Below, piece by piece: positions 7,740-14,488 of a stretch of DNA of 63,778 nucleotides. The notes below the pieces were generated by a model, which ran no database searches, was not told the DNA's origin, and saw only the letters and a program-made list of their open reading frames with translations. Both the position numbers and the translations under genes were made by a program. Positions within the stretch are counted from its first letter, which is position 1; each line of letters starts with the position of its first letter. The DNA comes from a virus. The stretch covers positions 1 to 63,778 of IMG/VR virus record IMGVR_UViG_3300036766_000471, one strand, 5' to 3'.

Positions 7740-7768
7740 ACTCTACACAAGAAACACAAGAGAGTCAA
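7740..7768 (-). promoter_or_regulatory. Promoter-like element upstream of the MoxR unit
   Basis: On the minus strand TTGACT (7768-7763) and TAGAGT (7745-7740) are separated by 17 bases, a reasonable sigma70-type promoter. The stretch 7744-7769 is identical over 26 bases to 6100-6125. The first gene start is at 7706, leaving a leader of about 25-30 bases with GGAGG as SD. Confidence 0.65.
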
Positions 7769-7794
7769 GAAATCAAATTTCGAGGAACTTCGGT

Positions 7795-7814
7795 GGGGGC
7801 CCCGAAGGGCCCCC
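7795..7814 (-). terminator. Hairpin with UUCG tetraloop after the 7819-9036 gene
   Basis: A perfect 8-bp stem (GGGGGCCC/GGGCCCCC) closes a four-base loop that reads TTCG on the minus strand, an especially stable tetraloop. It lies 5 bases after the gene's stop. The following bases are T-rich but interrupted, so termination may be partial. Confidence 0.6.
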
Positions 7815-7818
7815 TGTT

Positions 7819-9036
7819 TCACTCTTCGGCGGTCACGTCGCTGTACTCGGGGAGGCGATCCAGTGCCGCGTCCACCCCGTGGAGCAGGACCCGTCCCGCG
7901 AGGCGCTCCAGCGGGTAGCTCTGTCCGCGTCGCTGGAGCTGGACCATCGCTTGCCCGAGGTAGGTGATGACCTCGTTCGAGGTGAACTCCGCGCCGTTCG
8001 CCGGGGTGAGCAGCGCCGCTCCCGCGAGCAGCTGGTCCGTGGTGTCCTCACCCGCGCCCAACTTCCGAATCGCGCTGGCCAGCCGGTTGATGACGAACTC
8101 CGTGCCCTTCGTGCTCTGTGCGCTCCCGAGTTCTCCGGCTGAGCTGGTCAGTTCCGCCAGCAGGGCTTTCGCGTCGATGAGCGCCGCTTCGACTCGCTCC
8201 CCGACCTTCTTCCCCGAGTGGATTCCGCGGGCGCTGTGGGCTTCCATCGAGAGGGTTGCTCCCTCGAAGCCGAGCCGCTGCGCCGCCTCTTTGGTCACCT
8301 CGTCCAGTTCTTTGATGAGGCCAGCCGACACGCTCCAGCTCGCCGCGCCGACCTCCGAGTTCCGAATCACGAGGTACCCGCTCCAGAACTCACCGGGCGC
8401 CATCTCGACTCGCACCGCAGGAACCACCGCGCGCAGCTCCGAGACTTCGACTCCGCGGAAGAACTTGGCGCGCACCGTGCTCAGCTCGTGGGAGGTGAAT
8501 CCCTCGCGCATCTTGGCGATGAACACCGGGTCATCCGAGGACACCCCGGAGTGAGTCTTCGTCACCGCGCCGACCACCGTGGGGACCCGCGTCTGGCCGC
8601 TCGGGAGGTGGCGGAAGCGGAGCACCACCGTCTCTTCCGCGTTCGACTTGGCCCCCTGCGCCAAGTAGTCGTTGTAGGCCGCGCTCCGGGGGGAGTAGGC
8701 AGCCTCAGCGTCGGGTGACCCCTGCGAGGTATTCAGCCGCACGAGGCACCGGGCGACATTGCGCGGGGGGTAGCAGTAGGAGCGGAGCAGCTCCCCGAAC
8801 ACCCGGTAGGTCATGCGCGCTCCGCCGTTCCCGCGCGAGAGCTTGCCGCTCGCCTTCAGGTTCAGAGCTTTGAACTTGGTGGGCGCGTCGGTGGGATTCT
8901 CAGCTTTGATTTGCCGCTCCCATGCGTTCAGCGCTTCGCCCATCGGGGGCAGCTCCGCGACCTTTCCGATGCTCGCCTCGCGGGCACCGTCCTCCGGCAT
9001 CAGGACCGCTTCTTCGACCTTCGTCTCTTCAGCCAT
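7819..9036 (-). CDS. Phage protein of unknown function, possibly DUF932-like
   Basis: The 405-residue soluble protein has no signal peptide or membrane segment. The middle (about residues 75-260) has the alternating strand/helix pattern and the 'IHSGKKVGERVEAAL' type helix that recall the DUF932 phage/plasmid proteins, but I cannot confirm this by eye. It is a single-gene unit: its own promoter (9071-9098), a leader with GGAGGCTGAAA before the ATG, and a stable hairpin after the stop. That isolation suggests separately controlled, perhaps high-level early expression. Confidence 0.7.
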   Translation of the reverse strand: MAEETKVEEAVLMPEDGAREASIGKVAELPPMGEALNAWERQIKAENPTDAPTKFKALNLKASGKLSRGNGGARMTYRVFGELLRSYCYPPRNVARCLVRLNTSQGSPDAEAAYSPRSAAYNDYLAQGAKSNAEETVVLRFRHLPSGQTRVPTVVGAVTKTHSGVSSDDPVFIAKMREGFTSHELSTVRAKFFRGVEVSELRAVVPAVRVEMAPGEFWSGYLVIRNSEVGAASWSVSAGLIKELDEVTKEAAQRLGFEGATLSMEAHSARGIHSGKKVGERVEAALIDAKALLAELTSSAGELGSAQSTKGTEFVINRLASAIRKLGAGEDTTDQLLAGAALLTPANGAEFTSNEVITYLGQAMVQLQRRGQSYPLERLAGRVLLHGVDAALDRLPEYSDVTAEE

Positions 9037-9070
9037 TTTCAGCCTCCGGTTCGGGTTAGCTACGAGAGTG

Positions 9071-9098
9071 AGTATACACTACGTGGATACCGTGTCAA
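9071..9098 (-). promoter_or_regulatory. Sigma70-like promoter with embedded inverted repeat (copy 3)
   Basis: Minus-strand TTGACA (9098-9093) and TATACT (9076-9071) are separated by 16 bases. ACAC and GTGT flank a 12-base centre, overlapping both promoter boxes. It drives the gene starting at 9036. It closely resembles the elements at 9424 and 9476, and the shared symmetric ends suggest a common repressor or activator site. Confidence 0.8.
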
Positions 9099-9102
9099 AT
9101 CC

Positions 9103-9381
9103 TCAGTTGCAGGGGCCCGCGTAGTAGCCGGGCGCGGTCACGAGGTAGAACTTGGTGCCGTACATCGAGGGCGAGGTGTAGAGCAGCTTCGAGGTGGCCG
9201 GGGTGCCGGTGAAGTAGCCCACCGAGTAGACGACCTCTTCGATGGTCAACCCAGCCTCTTCCAGCTGCGTGCTGGTGACCTCGGCTTTGACCGCCAGCTT
9301 CCAGTGCTCCTTGTTGACGACCAAGTTGAACGCCTTCTGCATCCGGGCCTGCATCACTTCGTAGGATTCGCCGCTCTTCAT
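9103..9381 (-). CDS. Small protein of unknown function
   Basis: The 92-residue protein has a helical N-terminal half and an aromatic C-terminus rich in Tyr and Gly. The start at 9381 is set by GGAGGTCGC directly upstream; an in-frame start at 9432 would lie within the promoter region. It has its own promoter at 9424-9451 and lies just upstream of promoter copy 3. No family was recognised. Confidence 0.7.
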   Translation of the reverse strand: MKSGESYEVMQARMQKAFNLVVNKEHWKLAVKAEVTSTQLEEAGLTIEEVVYSVGYFTGTPATSKLLYTSPSMYGTKFYLVTAPGYYAGPCN

Positions 9382-9423
9382 TGCGACCTCCGTGGGGGGT
9401 TGATTCCTCTCAGCTACATAAGG

Positions 9424-9451
9424 AGTATACACCCTGTATCCACGGTGTCAA
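9424..9451 (-). promoter_or_regulatory. Sigma70-like promoter with embedded inverted repeat (copy 2)
   Basis: Minus-strand TTGACA (9451-9446) and TATACT (9429-9424) are separated by 16 bases. The spacer region reads ACACC-N10-GGTGT, an inverted repeat overlapping both boxes. It drives the gene starting at 9381 and is divergent from copy 1, whose -35 lies 25 bases away. Confidence 0.85.
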
Positions 9452-9475
9452 TGTGGCCTGTTCTTTTTTTGGTGC

Positions 9476-9503
9476 TTGACACCGTGCACACGTGGTGTAT
9501 ACT
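9476..9503 (+). promoter_or_regulatory. Sigma70-like promoter with embedded inverted repeat (copy 1)
   Basis: Plus-strand TTGACA (9476-9481) and TATACT (9498-9503) are separated by 16 bases, with ACACC-N10-GGTGT between and across the boxes. It drives the short plus-strand operon beginning at 9543. Both boxes match the sigma70 consensus closely, so host polymerase should recognise it. Confidence 0.88.
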
Positions 9504-9542
9504 GCATCTGTGGCTGAAAGAACCAATCCAGAGAGGCCCCCC

Positions 9543-9836
9543 ATGCTTCCCACGCTCCGCGCGTTGGTGGCGCAGGCCAAGGCGCTGGAGGTCGAGATCG
9601 AGATCGAGTGTCCCCGCGCCCACTTCGACAAATGGGGCAACTGGCTGGACTACCTGCTGACCGCCGAAGCTCCGGGCAAGTTGGTGTTCTGCTCCACCGG
9701 GCTGCACAGACTTGTGGTGTCGGGCCACGGGTTCGACCCCAAGGCAAACAAGGCCAGTGCGCTGGCCTGCGCGCTCCGCGACCTGCAAGACGGGCTGGAA
9801 GAGTGCAGCAACGAAGAGTGCGAAGACTGCACGTGA
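9543..9836 (+). CDS. Small protein of unknown function, first gene of a plus-strand operon
   Basis: The 97-residue protein has an acidic helical N-terminus and a C-terminal Cys-rich tail (CSNEECEDC). The ATG at 9543 has GAGAGG upstream; an earlier in-frame start at 9492 would begin inside the promoter. Promoter copy 1 lies about 40 bases upstream. It is followed by a GTG-started small gene and a nuclease gene on the same strand. Confidence 0.7.
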   Translation: MLPTLRALVAQAKALEVEIEIECPRAHFDKWGNWLDYLLTAEAPGKLVFCSTGLHRLVVSGHGFDPKANKASALACALRDLQDGLEECSNEECEDCT

Positions 9837-9854
9837 AGTGGTAGTGGCGGCGGC

Positions 9855-10031
9855 GTGTACCCCAAGAACACCAGCAACCCTGAGTTTGACCACCAGTGGG
9901 TGACCTACTCAGGCACCACCGAATTTGGGCGCGCCACATGGCAGATCTGCGCCAAGTGCGGGCGCGTGCGCCGAAGTGACGGGAAGGTGGAGCGCTGCGA
10001 GCCCGAGGAAAAAAGACAACCCGCGGGGTAA
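9855..10031 (+). CDS. Short Cys-pair protein (58 residues), unknown
   Basis: A GTG at 9855 opens a 58-codon frame ending at TAA 10029-10031, between two plus-strand genes. The product has His-x-x-Trp near residue 13, a WQICAKCGRVRR segment (about 31-42) and a further Cys near 49, a pattern common in very short phage zinc-finger-like proteins. An in-frame stop at 9834 leaves GTG as the only sensible start, and the SD is poor. The intact frame and composition support a real gene. Confidence 0.6.
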   Translation: MYPKNTSNPEFDHQWVTYSGTTEFGRATWQICAKCGRVRRSDGKVERCEPEEKRQPAG

Positions 10032-10039
10032 TAGGGGGC

Positions 10040-10507
10040 ATGGCCAAGACCAAGAAGAAGAGCCGCAGCCGCATCGGGAAGCTCTCGCGCACCAAGGGCA
10101 AAGTCTTTGAAAGGCTGGTGGCCTCGGACCTCCGAGCCATCTACGGGGAGAAGGTGAAGCGCGGCTGGCAGGCGCGGGAGGGCACCGATGCTCCAGACGT
10201 GGAGAACGTGCCGTTCTGGGTGGAGTGTAAGCACCACCAGCGGGTCAACGTCCGCGCTGCGGTGAAGCAGGCACGCGCCGACGTGAAGAAGTCCGGGCGG
10301 GAGCTGCCCATCTTGGTGGTGGCGAAGGACAACGGGGAGTCACCGCTGGCAGTGGTGGATTGGCCCCTCTTCGTGAGCATGCTCAAGCAAATCGAAGACG
10401 CGAAGAACTTCCTCGCCTTGAAGGCTGACCAAGCCACCAAGGTCGAGGTGCCGGTGTTCAAGATGGCCCAGCCGCACCCGCTTGACCCGGTGCAGCCCGC
10501 CGAGTAA
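10040..10507 (+). CDS. PD-(D/E)xK-fold endonuclease, Holliday-junction-resolvase-like
   Basis: The 155-residue protein begins with a Lys/Arg-rich tail, then KGKVFERLVASDLR (a helix with a conserved Glu), GTDAPDVE and FWVECK. Together these fit the PD-(D/E)xK nuclease core: Glu in helix 1, Asp before the central strand, and ExK. Small phage nucleases of this kind resolve branched DNA or process ends. An SD (GGGGG) precedes the ATG at 10040. It is the last gene of the plus-strand operon controlled by promoter copy 1. Substrate is not determined. Confidence 0.75.
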   Translation: MAKTKKKSRSRIGKLSRTKGKVFERLVASDLRAIYGEKVKRGWQAREGTDAPDVENVPFWVECKHHQRVNVRAAVKQARADVKKSGRELPILVVAKDNGESPLAVVDWPLFVSMLKQIEDAKNFLALKADQATKVEVPVFKMAQPHPLDPVQPAE

Positions 10508-10523
10508 GTGCCGCCCCACCGGA

Positions 10524-10545
10524 GAGGGAGCGGGCCCGCCCCCTC
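10524..10545. terminator. GC-rich inverted repeat in the convergent gap 10508-10655
   Basis: Two 11-base arms (GAGGGAGCGGG and CCCGCCCCCTC) pair at 10 of 11 positions with almost no loop. It lies just after the nuclease stop, in the 148-base gap where plus-strand and minus-strand units converge. There is no T run, so it could be a weak bidirectional terminator. I see no gene in the rest of the gap. Confidence 0.4.
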
Positions 10546-10655
10546 GAACTGTCAAGGCCGACGAGGCACCCGAGGCAAGTCTTTGCTCTCGATCTCAACG
10601 GTGCTCACAAGGCGAAGCTCACCCATTCAGGTTGGGACAGCAGCAGCGGGCCACT

Positions 10656-10997
10656 TTATTTCTGCACGCCACCGTAGGGCGGAATGACGGGCGCTGCTGC
10701 CAGCTTGCGCAGTCGCTCGCGCACCAGCGCAGGGGAATTGCAGGCGTGGTTGTCCGCCTCCAGCGCCAGAATATCCACCCGCTTCGCAGCCATCGCGGCG
10801 TCGTACTGCGCGATGATTTCCAGCTGCGCCGCCTCAGCTATTTCCACCGCCTTTGAGGCTGCGGTGATGGTGCTCTTCGTGGCCTCGTGGGCAGCACGCT
10901 CAGCGGCAAGAACCCCCAGCACACCCTTCCAGAGTGCCGCGAAGACCCCGGAGAGGCCCCCTCCGAGTACCAACGCGATGAGGAAAGCGGCGGTCAC
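10656..10997 (-). CDS. Membrane-anchored coiled-coil protein, candidate inner-membrane spanin
   Basis: The 113-residue protein has one N-terminal transmembrane segment (about residues 3-28) followed by a long Ala/Glu helix. This is the N-in, C-out layout of Rz-type spanins, which help disrupt the outer membrane during lysis. It is the last gene of the lysis cassette and overlaps its neighbour by ATGA. No nested Rz1 lipoprotein was found in its other frames; the secreted protein at 11179 could be the partner. Topology is visible; the spanin role is inferred from position. Confidence 0.55.
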   Translation of the reverse strand: MTAAFLIALVLGGGLSGVFAALWKGVLGVLAAERAAHEATKSTITAASKAVEIAEAAQLEIIAQYDAAMAAKRVDILALEADNHACNSPALVRERLRKLAAAPVIPPYGGVQK

Positions 10998-11179
10998 GGC
11001 TTCGTGATGACTTCCATCGAGTCGAGCTTCGCTTCCTTGGCCGCGATGCTCGCGTCGAGCTGGTCGAGGTACTCCTGCTTCTTCGCATCGTCGAGCTGGC
11101 TTGCCTCGATGGCTTTCCGTACCGCCGAGTAGATCGCCTTCGCCCCGGAGATGAGGCCCTCGATGACCATCGCTTCCAT
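10994..11179 (-). CDS. Short helical protein of the lysis region, unknown
   Basis: This 61-residue helical protein with Lys/Glu-rich heptads has no membrane segment. The start at 11179 overlaps the stop of the secreted-protein gene as TGATG. It lies in the lysis cassette between the secreted protein and the spanin-like gene. Confidence 0.65.
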   Translation of the reverse strand: MEAMVIEGLISGAKAIYSAVRKAIEASQLDDAKKQEYLDQLDASIAAKEAKLDSMEVITKP

Positions 11180-11568
11180 CACGGTGCTCCCTTCGGCAGC
11201 AGGTTGGCTTCCTTCAACGAGTTGTAGAACTTCGCCAGCTCGAAGCCGATGGTGATGGCGGCGTCCTGCCACTTCTTCTCTTCGACCGCGTTGCCAACCT
11301 TCCGCGCCGCGCGCCAGCTCGAAGCCGCCTCGTGGTACAGCGGGCGCGCCTTCACCGCGAACTCGATCCACTTGTCGTAGGTTTCCTTGGTGACCTTGCC
11401 TTCGGTGTAGCCCTTGTTCATCGCCTCCCACGTGATGATGAACTGGTCACCCACCGTGTCGATGGCCTCACCGCTGACGATGAGCCTGTCGGTGTGCGTA
11501 CAGCCCTGTGCGGCCAGCGCGTAGGGGGCAAGGAGGGCGAAAGCAATCAGGGTGTAGATGGTCTTCAT
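11179..11568 (-). CDS. Secreted protein or lipoprotein of the lysis cassette
   Basis: The 129-residue protein starts with a signal sequence: Lys at position 3, a hydrophobic core (residues 4-19), then AAQGC with Cys at 23. The AAQGC segment is an imperfect lipobox, so it may be a lipoprotein or simply secreted. The rest is helical. Small lipoproteins next to endolysin, holin and spanin genes are common, and it might act as the outer-membrane partner of the 10656 gene product. The start at 11568 overlaps the holin-like gene as ATGA. Confidence 0.6.
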   Translation of the reverse strand: MKTIYTLIAFALLAPYALAAQGCTHTDRLIVSGEAIDTVGDQFIITWEAMNKGYTEGKVTKETYDKWIEFAVKARPLYHEAASSWRAARKVGNAVEEKKWQDAAITIGFELAKFYNSLKEANLLPKGAP

Positions 11569-12221
11569 GGTTTCACCGTGGGGGCAGGGGGAGGGGGAGT
11601 GGCAGCAGCCGCGGCGCCTTTGGCTTGCGTCCACTCGAAGAGGTCTTTGCCCAGCTCCCAGAGTGCGGAGCCGGTCACTGCCACCATCACGACGGGCTTC
11701 ACCAGCGCCCACGTCACTGGGACGCCTGCGAGCAAAGATGTACCCACACCACCCGAGATGGCGGTCAGCAGGTTGAGCACCCAGCCGCCCGGCTTGGTGT
11801 CGAAGATGAACCAAAGAGGCTTGTCCCACAGCTCGTTGTCGGGGAGCTTCTCGTGGAGCTTCTTCCCGTAGGTGCGGAGCAGGCTCACGACCACCACGAG
11901 GAATGCCGAAGCAGCCGCCCACCAGTTGCCCTCTTCGACACTCTTGAAGATGACCTGCACGAAGGGCGCCGGGTTGTCGAGCACTGGGGCGGGGGGTGTG
12001 ACCGGGGCTGCGCTGATGGTCGGCCCCATGCCTGCATCTGGGGAAGCCGCCACAGGGGCTGGGGCAGGCTTGGCGCCCGCGTCGAGGATGACGAAGGGGG
12101 TGATGCCCCCTGTGGCCTTTGTGAGGGCTGCTGGGGGCCCTGCGTCCACGTCTTGGGCAGCACTTGGCAGCGCGAGAAAGGCCGACAGCAGGGCGAGGCG
12201 AAGGGGGGCAGCGAGCTTCAT
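11565..12221 (-). CDS. Probable holin or lysis membrane protein with N-terminal signal
   Basis: The 218-residue protein has an N-terminal signal-like segment (about 3-22), a long Ala/Pro linker, then hydrophobic segments near residues 98-115 and, after a loop, about 145-195 (probably two). It follows the endolysin gene by 11 bases, where holins are expected. Holins open the inner membrane so endolysin can reach the wall. It is larger than most holins and has a periplasmic-looking linker, so another envelope role is possible. The start at 12221 was chosen because the sequence upstream overlaps the endolysin. Confidence 0.55.
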   Translation of the reverse strand: MKLAAPLRLALLSAFLALPSAAQDVDAGPPAALTKATGGITPFVILDAGAKPAPAPVAASPDAGMGPTISAAPVTPPAPVLDNPAPFVQVIFKSVEEGNWWAAASAFLVVVVSLLRTYGKKLHEKLPDNELWDKPLWFIFDTKPGGWVLNLLTAISGGVGTSLLAGVPVTWALVKPVVMVAVTGSALWELGKDLFEWTQAKGAAAAATPPPPAPTVKP

Positions 12222-12232
12222 GGGTGCGGACC

Positions 12233-12985
12233 CTACCCAGCGCCGTACACACCGTCCAGCACCGCAGGGAGGTAGTTGTCCAGCCAAAGGGGGCCGGGGT
12301 CTTCCTTCCGGGTGGGGTCGAAATGAACGTGCCCGTAGCCGCTCACGTCACGGCTCCACTTGAACTTGAGCGCCAGCGCCTGAAGCAGCCGTTTGGCTGC
12401 CTCCCGCTGCGCCGTGGGGTAGTCATCGAACCACTTGCCCCCGACAGCCACCGCGCGCTCTGCCTCGATTTCGTACCGGGGGTCAGGACCTGCGTCGGGG
12501 GTGTCCGGGTGAAGCCAGAACGGCCAGCAGTAGAACTTGGTGCCCACCCGCTCCAGCCGCCCCGCGTTGACCAGCTCGATGCCGATGGTCACCGTGTTGA
12601 TGTTCGCCACCAGCTTCGCGCTGGGGTCCCACGCCGAAGCGTCCCACGTCCCCTCGGGGGTCTTCTCCGGCTTGGCTCCGATGCGACCGGGGCGCCCCAC
12701 ATGCCAGCTCCCGAGAAGGAAGGGCACCGACTGGATGATGGTGCCGTCCTTCGCGATGAGCGCGTGCCAGCTCGCGGGCCGGTCAGTGCCCCGGTTGAAG
12801 GTACGAATCTCGTCGGCGAGGGCCTTGGCGTAGATGGTGTTGCGGGAGTGCCCGCCCGTCCAGTGCCAGACGATGCCCTGCGGCACCGCGGTGGCCAAAA
12901 CTGCGGTGCGCACTGAGGGCACACGCACGATGGGCGCGAACCCTTCCTCTTGGACTTCCAGCCAGCCGGTCTTGTCCACCTGCAT
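12233..12985 (-). CDS. Endolysin: N-acetylmuramoyl-L-alanine amidase (Amidase_2 type)
   Basis: The 250-residue protein carries the zinc amidase pattern of the T7 lysozyme/PGRP fold. IVWHWTGG (38-45) holds the first His ligand, WHALIAKDG (about 73-81) the core strand, and TIGIELVN (about 133-140) the conserved Glu. GHVHFDP followed by RKEDPGP near the C-terminus holds the third ligand and catalytic Lys, as in T7 lysozyme. It cleaves the amide bond between N-acetylmuramic acid and the peptide. No signal peptide is present, so release should depend on the holin-like protein encoded next. Confidence 0.92.
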   Translation of the reverse strand: MQVDKTGWLEVQEEGFAPIVRVPSVRTAVLATAVPQGIVWHWTGGHSRNTIYAKALADEIRTFNRGTDRPASWHALIAKDGTIIQSVPFLLGSWHVGRPGRIGAKPEKTPEGTWDASAWDPSAKLVANINTVTIGIELVNAGRLERVGTKFYCWPFWLHPDTPDAGPDPRYEIEAERAVAVGGKWFDDYPTAQREAAKRLLQALALKFKWSRDVSGYGHVHFDPTRKEDPGPLWLDNYLPAVLDGVYGAG

Positions 12986-12994
12986 GCGAGGCTC

Positions 12995-13405
12995 CTACGG
13001 AGGCAGCGTGACAGCTGGCTCGATGATGAGGGGAGAGGTTGGAATCAGTGCACTGCGCTTGCCGTCCGCGTCGGTGAGCCACACGTCGTAGGCGAACTGC
13101 CCAGAGGCGAGCTGCTTCGTGTCGTTGGGCACCACTGAGAACGTACCCAACCCATCGAGGCGCGAGACGAGGGTGGCTTCCTTGAAGAAGGCTGCGTCGA
13201 TGTCGTTGAACCGCTTTTTGGCGGTGAGTCGGAGAGACGCGGGCGCGGGCAGCGGAATCGGGGAGCCGTCTGCGCCTATCACGCGAATGCGCAGCAGCAC
13301 ATCCGACCCAAGAGGGAAGCCGATGGTCTTGCGCGGATTCTGTGGCACGCCAGCTGAGGGCACGCTGCCGTCTTCGAGAACACCTACGAGGTCGATGACC
13401 AGCAT
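12995..13405 (-). CDS. Phage structural-type beta protein, unknown
   Basis: The 136-residue protein is dominated by predicted strands (LRLTAKKR, GTFSVVPND, YDVWLTDADGKR). The last part resembles the beta-sandwich of small baseplate or fibre-associated proteins that carry an N-terminal domain describing 'quantity plus polynomial' values, but I cannot place it firmly. It sits between the papain-like protein and the endolysin. Confidence 0.7.
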   Translation of the reverse strand: MLVIDLVGVLEDGSVPSAGVPQNPRKTIGFPLGSDVLLRIRVIGADGSPIPLPAPASLRLTAKKRFNDIDAAFFKEATLVSRLDGLGTFSVVPNDTKQLASGQFAYDVWLTDADGKRSALIPTSPLIIEPAVTLPP

Positions 13406-13409
13406 GGGG

Positions 13410-13895
13410 CTACTCCCTCTCCAAAAAGTTGAGCAGCATCTCAGGCGAGGTGGTGCTGGGGGTCAATGCCTCGATGCCCGGCATCTTCGACAGCCCTAGC
13501 GCGGTGACCGCAATCTCCGAGCAGAACATCGCGTGGGAGTTCTGGAAGGGGTTGCGCGCCCGCTTCTTGAAGATGCGCGCCAGCAGCACCCAAGCCATGC
13601 CGATCAACCCGCTGAAGTCGTAGGCGGTGCCGAGCCACGTCGCAGCCCACTTGAGGCCGAGGTCGAGATTGATTGGCGGGGTGACAACAGCCACGACGCG
13701 GTTCTTCTTCTTGAACCGCTCGTAGGGCAGGAGGCGGAAGCCCAGCTCGTGCGCCTCCATCACCATGTCCATGTCGAAGTCCTTGTCGAAGTATAAAAAA
13801 GCGACGTGCGAGGCTCGGCTCTTAGTGAGCTTCCGAACGAGCCACGACACCGGGTTGAAGTGGCTTGGTGTCGAAAAAATTAGATGCGTTTGCAT
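13410..13895 (-). CDS. Papain-like cysteine hydrolase (NlpC/P60 or YiiX-type permuted)
   Basis: The 161-residue protein has SRASHVAFL (about 28-36) with a candidate catalytic His, an acidic residue-rich strand, and AMFCSEIAV (about 129-137) with a candidate catalytic Cys. His before Cys is the order of circularly permuted papain-like hydrolases (YiiX/C92 type), often found in phage tails and lysis regions, acting on cell-wall peptides or amides. The start at 13895 has GAGG seven bases upstream. Its first 20 codons duplicate, with many synonymous changes, the fragment at 14432-14488, separated by an HNH gene. Confidence 0.75.
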   Translation of the reverse strand: MQTHLIFSTPSHFNPVSWLVRKLTKSRASHVAFLYFDKDFDMDMVMEAHELGFRLLPYERFKKKNRVVAVVTPPINLDLGLKWAATWLGTAYDFSGLIGMAWVLLARIFKKRARNPFQNSHAMFCSEIAVTALGLSKMPGIEALTPSTTSPEMLLNFLERE

Positions 13896-14418
13896 GCGCA
13901 CGCCTCAAGTAGTGCGCCGCTCGTAGCAGCGTTTGAACATCGTCTTTCAGCAAACCAATGCCGCGGTTGCAGGGTCCGCACAGCAGTCCACGGACTGCTT
14001 TGGAACTGTGGTCGTGATCGACGTGCAGTTTGACAGCGTTGAAGCAGATTGCGCACTTGCTCTCCTGTGATGCCTCTAACGCCCGGAACTGTTGAATGGT
14101 GATACCGAACTCGCGTTGAAGCCTTTGCTCCAGCAGCTTGTCCGCATTCTTGACGCGCCATCTGTCTCGCTGCGCTTTGTACTTGTCCGGGTTGGCCTTG
14201 CGCCACTTCGCCGTCGCCTTCGCGCAGTAGGCGGCGTTTTTCTGATGCCACTTCCGCGCAGCGGCTCGTGTCGAATCCTCGTGCTGGCTTCGGTACTTCT
14301 GCCTGTACTTGCGAAGACAAGCGGTACACCACCCGCGCACGTAAATTTGGCCAGCCTCCCTTCTCAACTGAAACTCTGACGCCGCCTTGGTTTTCTTGCA
14401 CCGCGAACACGTTTTCAT
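13822..14418 (-). CDS. HNH endonuclease, recombination endonuclease VII-like
   Basis: The 198-residue protein has N-terminal Cys pairs (CSRC 4-7, CTAC 31-34), a long basic helix region and the endonuclease VII core: CAIC (122-125), VDHDH (133-137) and GLLCGPCNRGIGLL (144-157). It is a probable homing endonuclease. The frame continues 74 bases into the papain-like gene, so its last 20 or so residues are read from that gene in another frame. It interrupts the junction between the membrane-protein gene at 14485 and the papain-like gene, and is more A+T-rich than its neighbours. Confidence 0.9.
   Translation of the reverse strand: MKTCSRCKKTKAASEFQLRREAGQIYVRGWCTACLRKYRQKYRSQHEDSTRAAARKWHQKNAAYCAKATAKWRKANPDKYKAQRDRWRVKNADKLLEQRLQREFGITIQQFRALEASQESKCAICFNAVKLHVDHDHSSKAVRGLLCGPCNRGIGLLKDDVQTLLRAAHYLRRAHANASNFFDTKPLQPGVVARSEAH
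13842..13862. repeat. 21-bp direct repeat flanking the HNH gene (other copy 14438-14458)
   Basis: These 21 bases are identical to 14438-14458 and lie in the same frame of the papain-like coding sequence on both sides of the HNH insertion. They mark the conserved end of the duplicated 5' segment. Confidence 0.9.
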
Positions 14419-14431
14419 TCGCGGGAGTGTA

Positions 14432-14488
14432 CACCAACCACGACACCGGGTTGAAGTGTGTCGGCGTGGAGAACCCAAGGTGCGTCAC
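14432..14488 (-). pseudogene. Orphaned 5' fragment of the papain-like hydrolase gene
   Basis: From a GTG at 14488, coupled as GTGA to the membrane-protein stop, 19 codons encode THLGFSTPTHFNPVSWLV after the start. The intact gene at 13410-13895 encodes THLIFSTPSHFNPVSWLV. The frame then runs into unrelated HNH upstream sequence. This looks like the original start of the gene, cut off by the HNH insertion. Confidence 0.85.
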
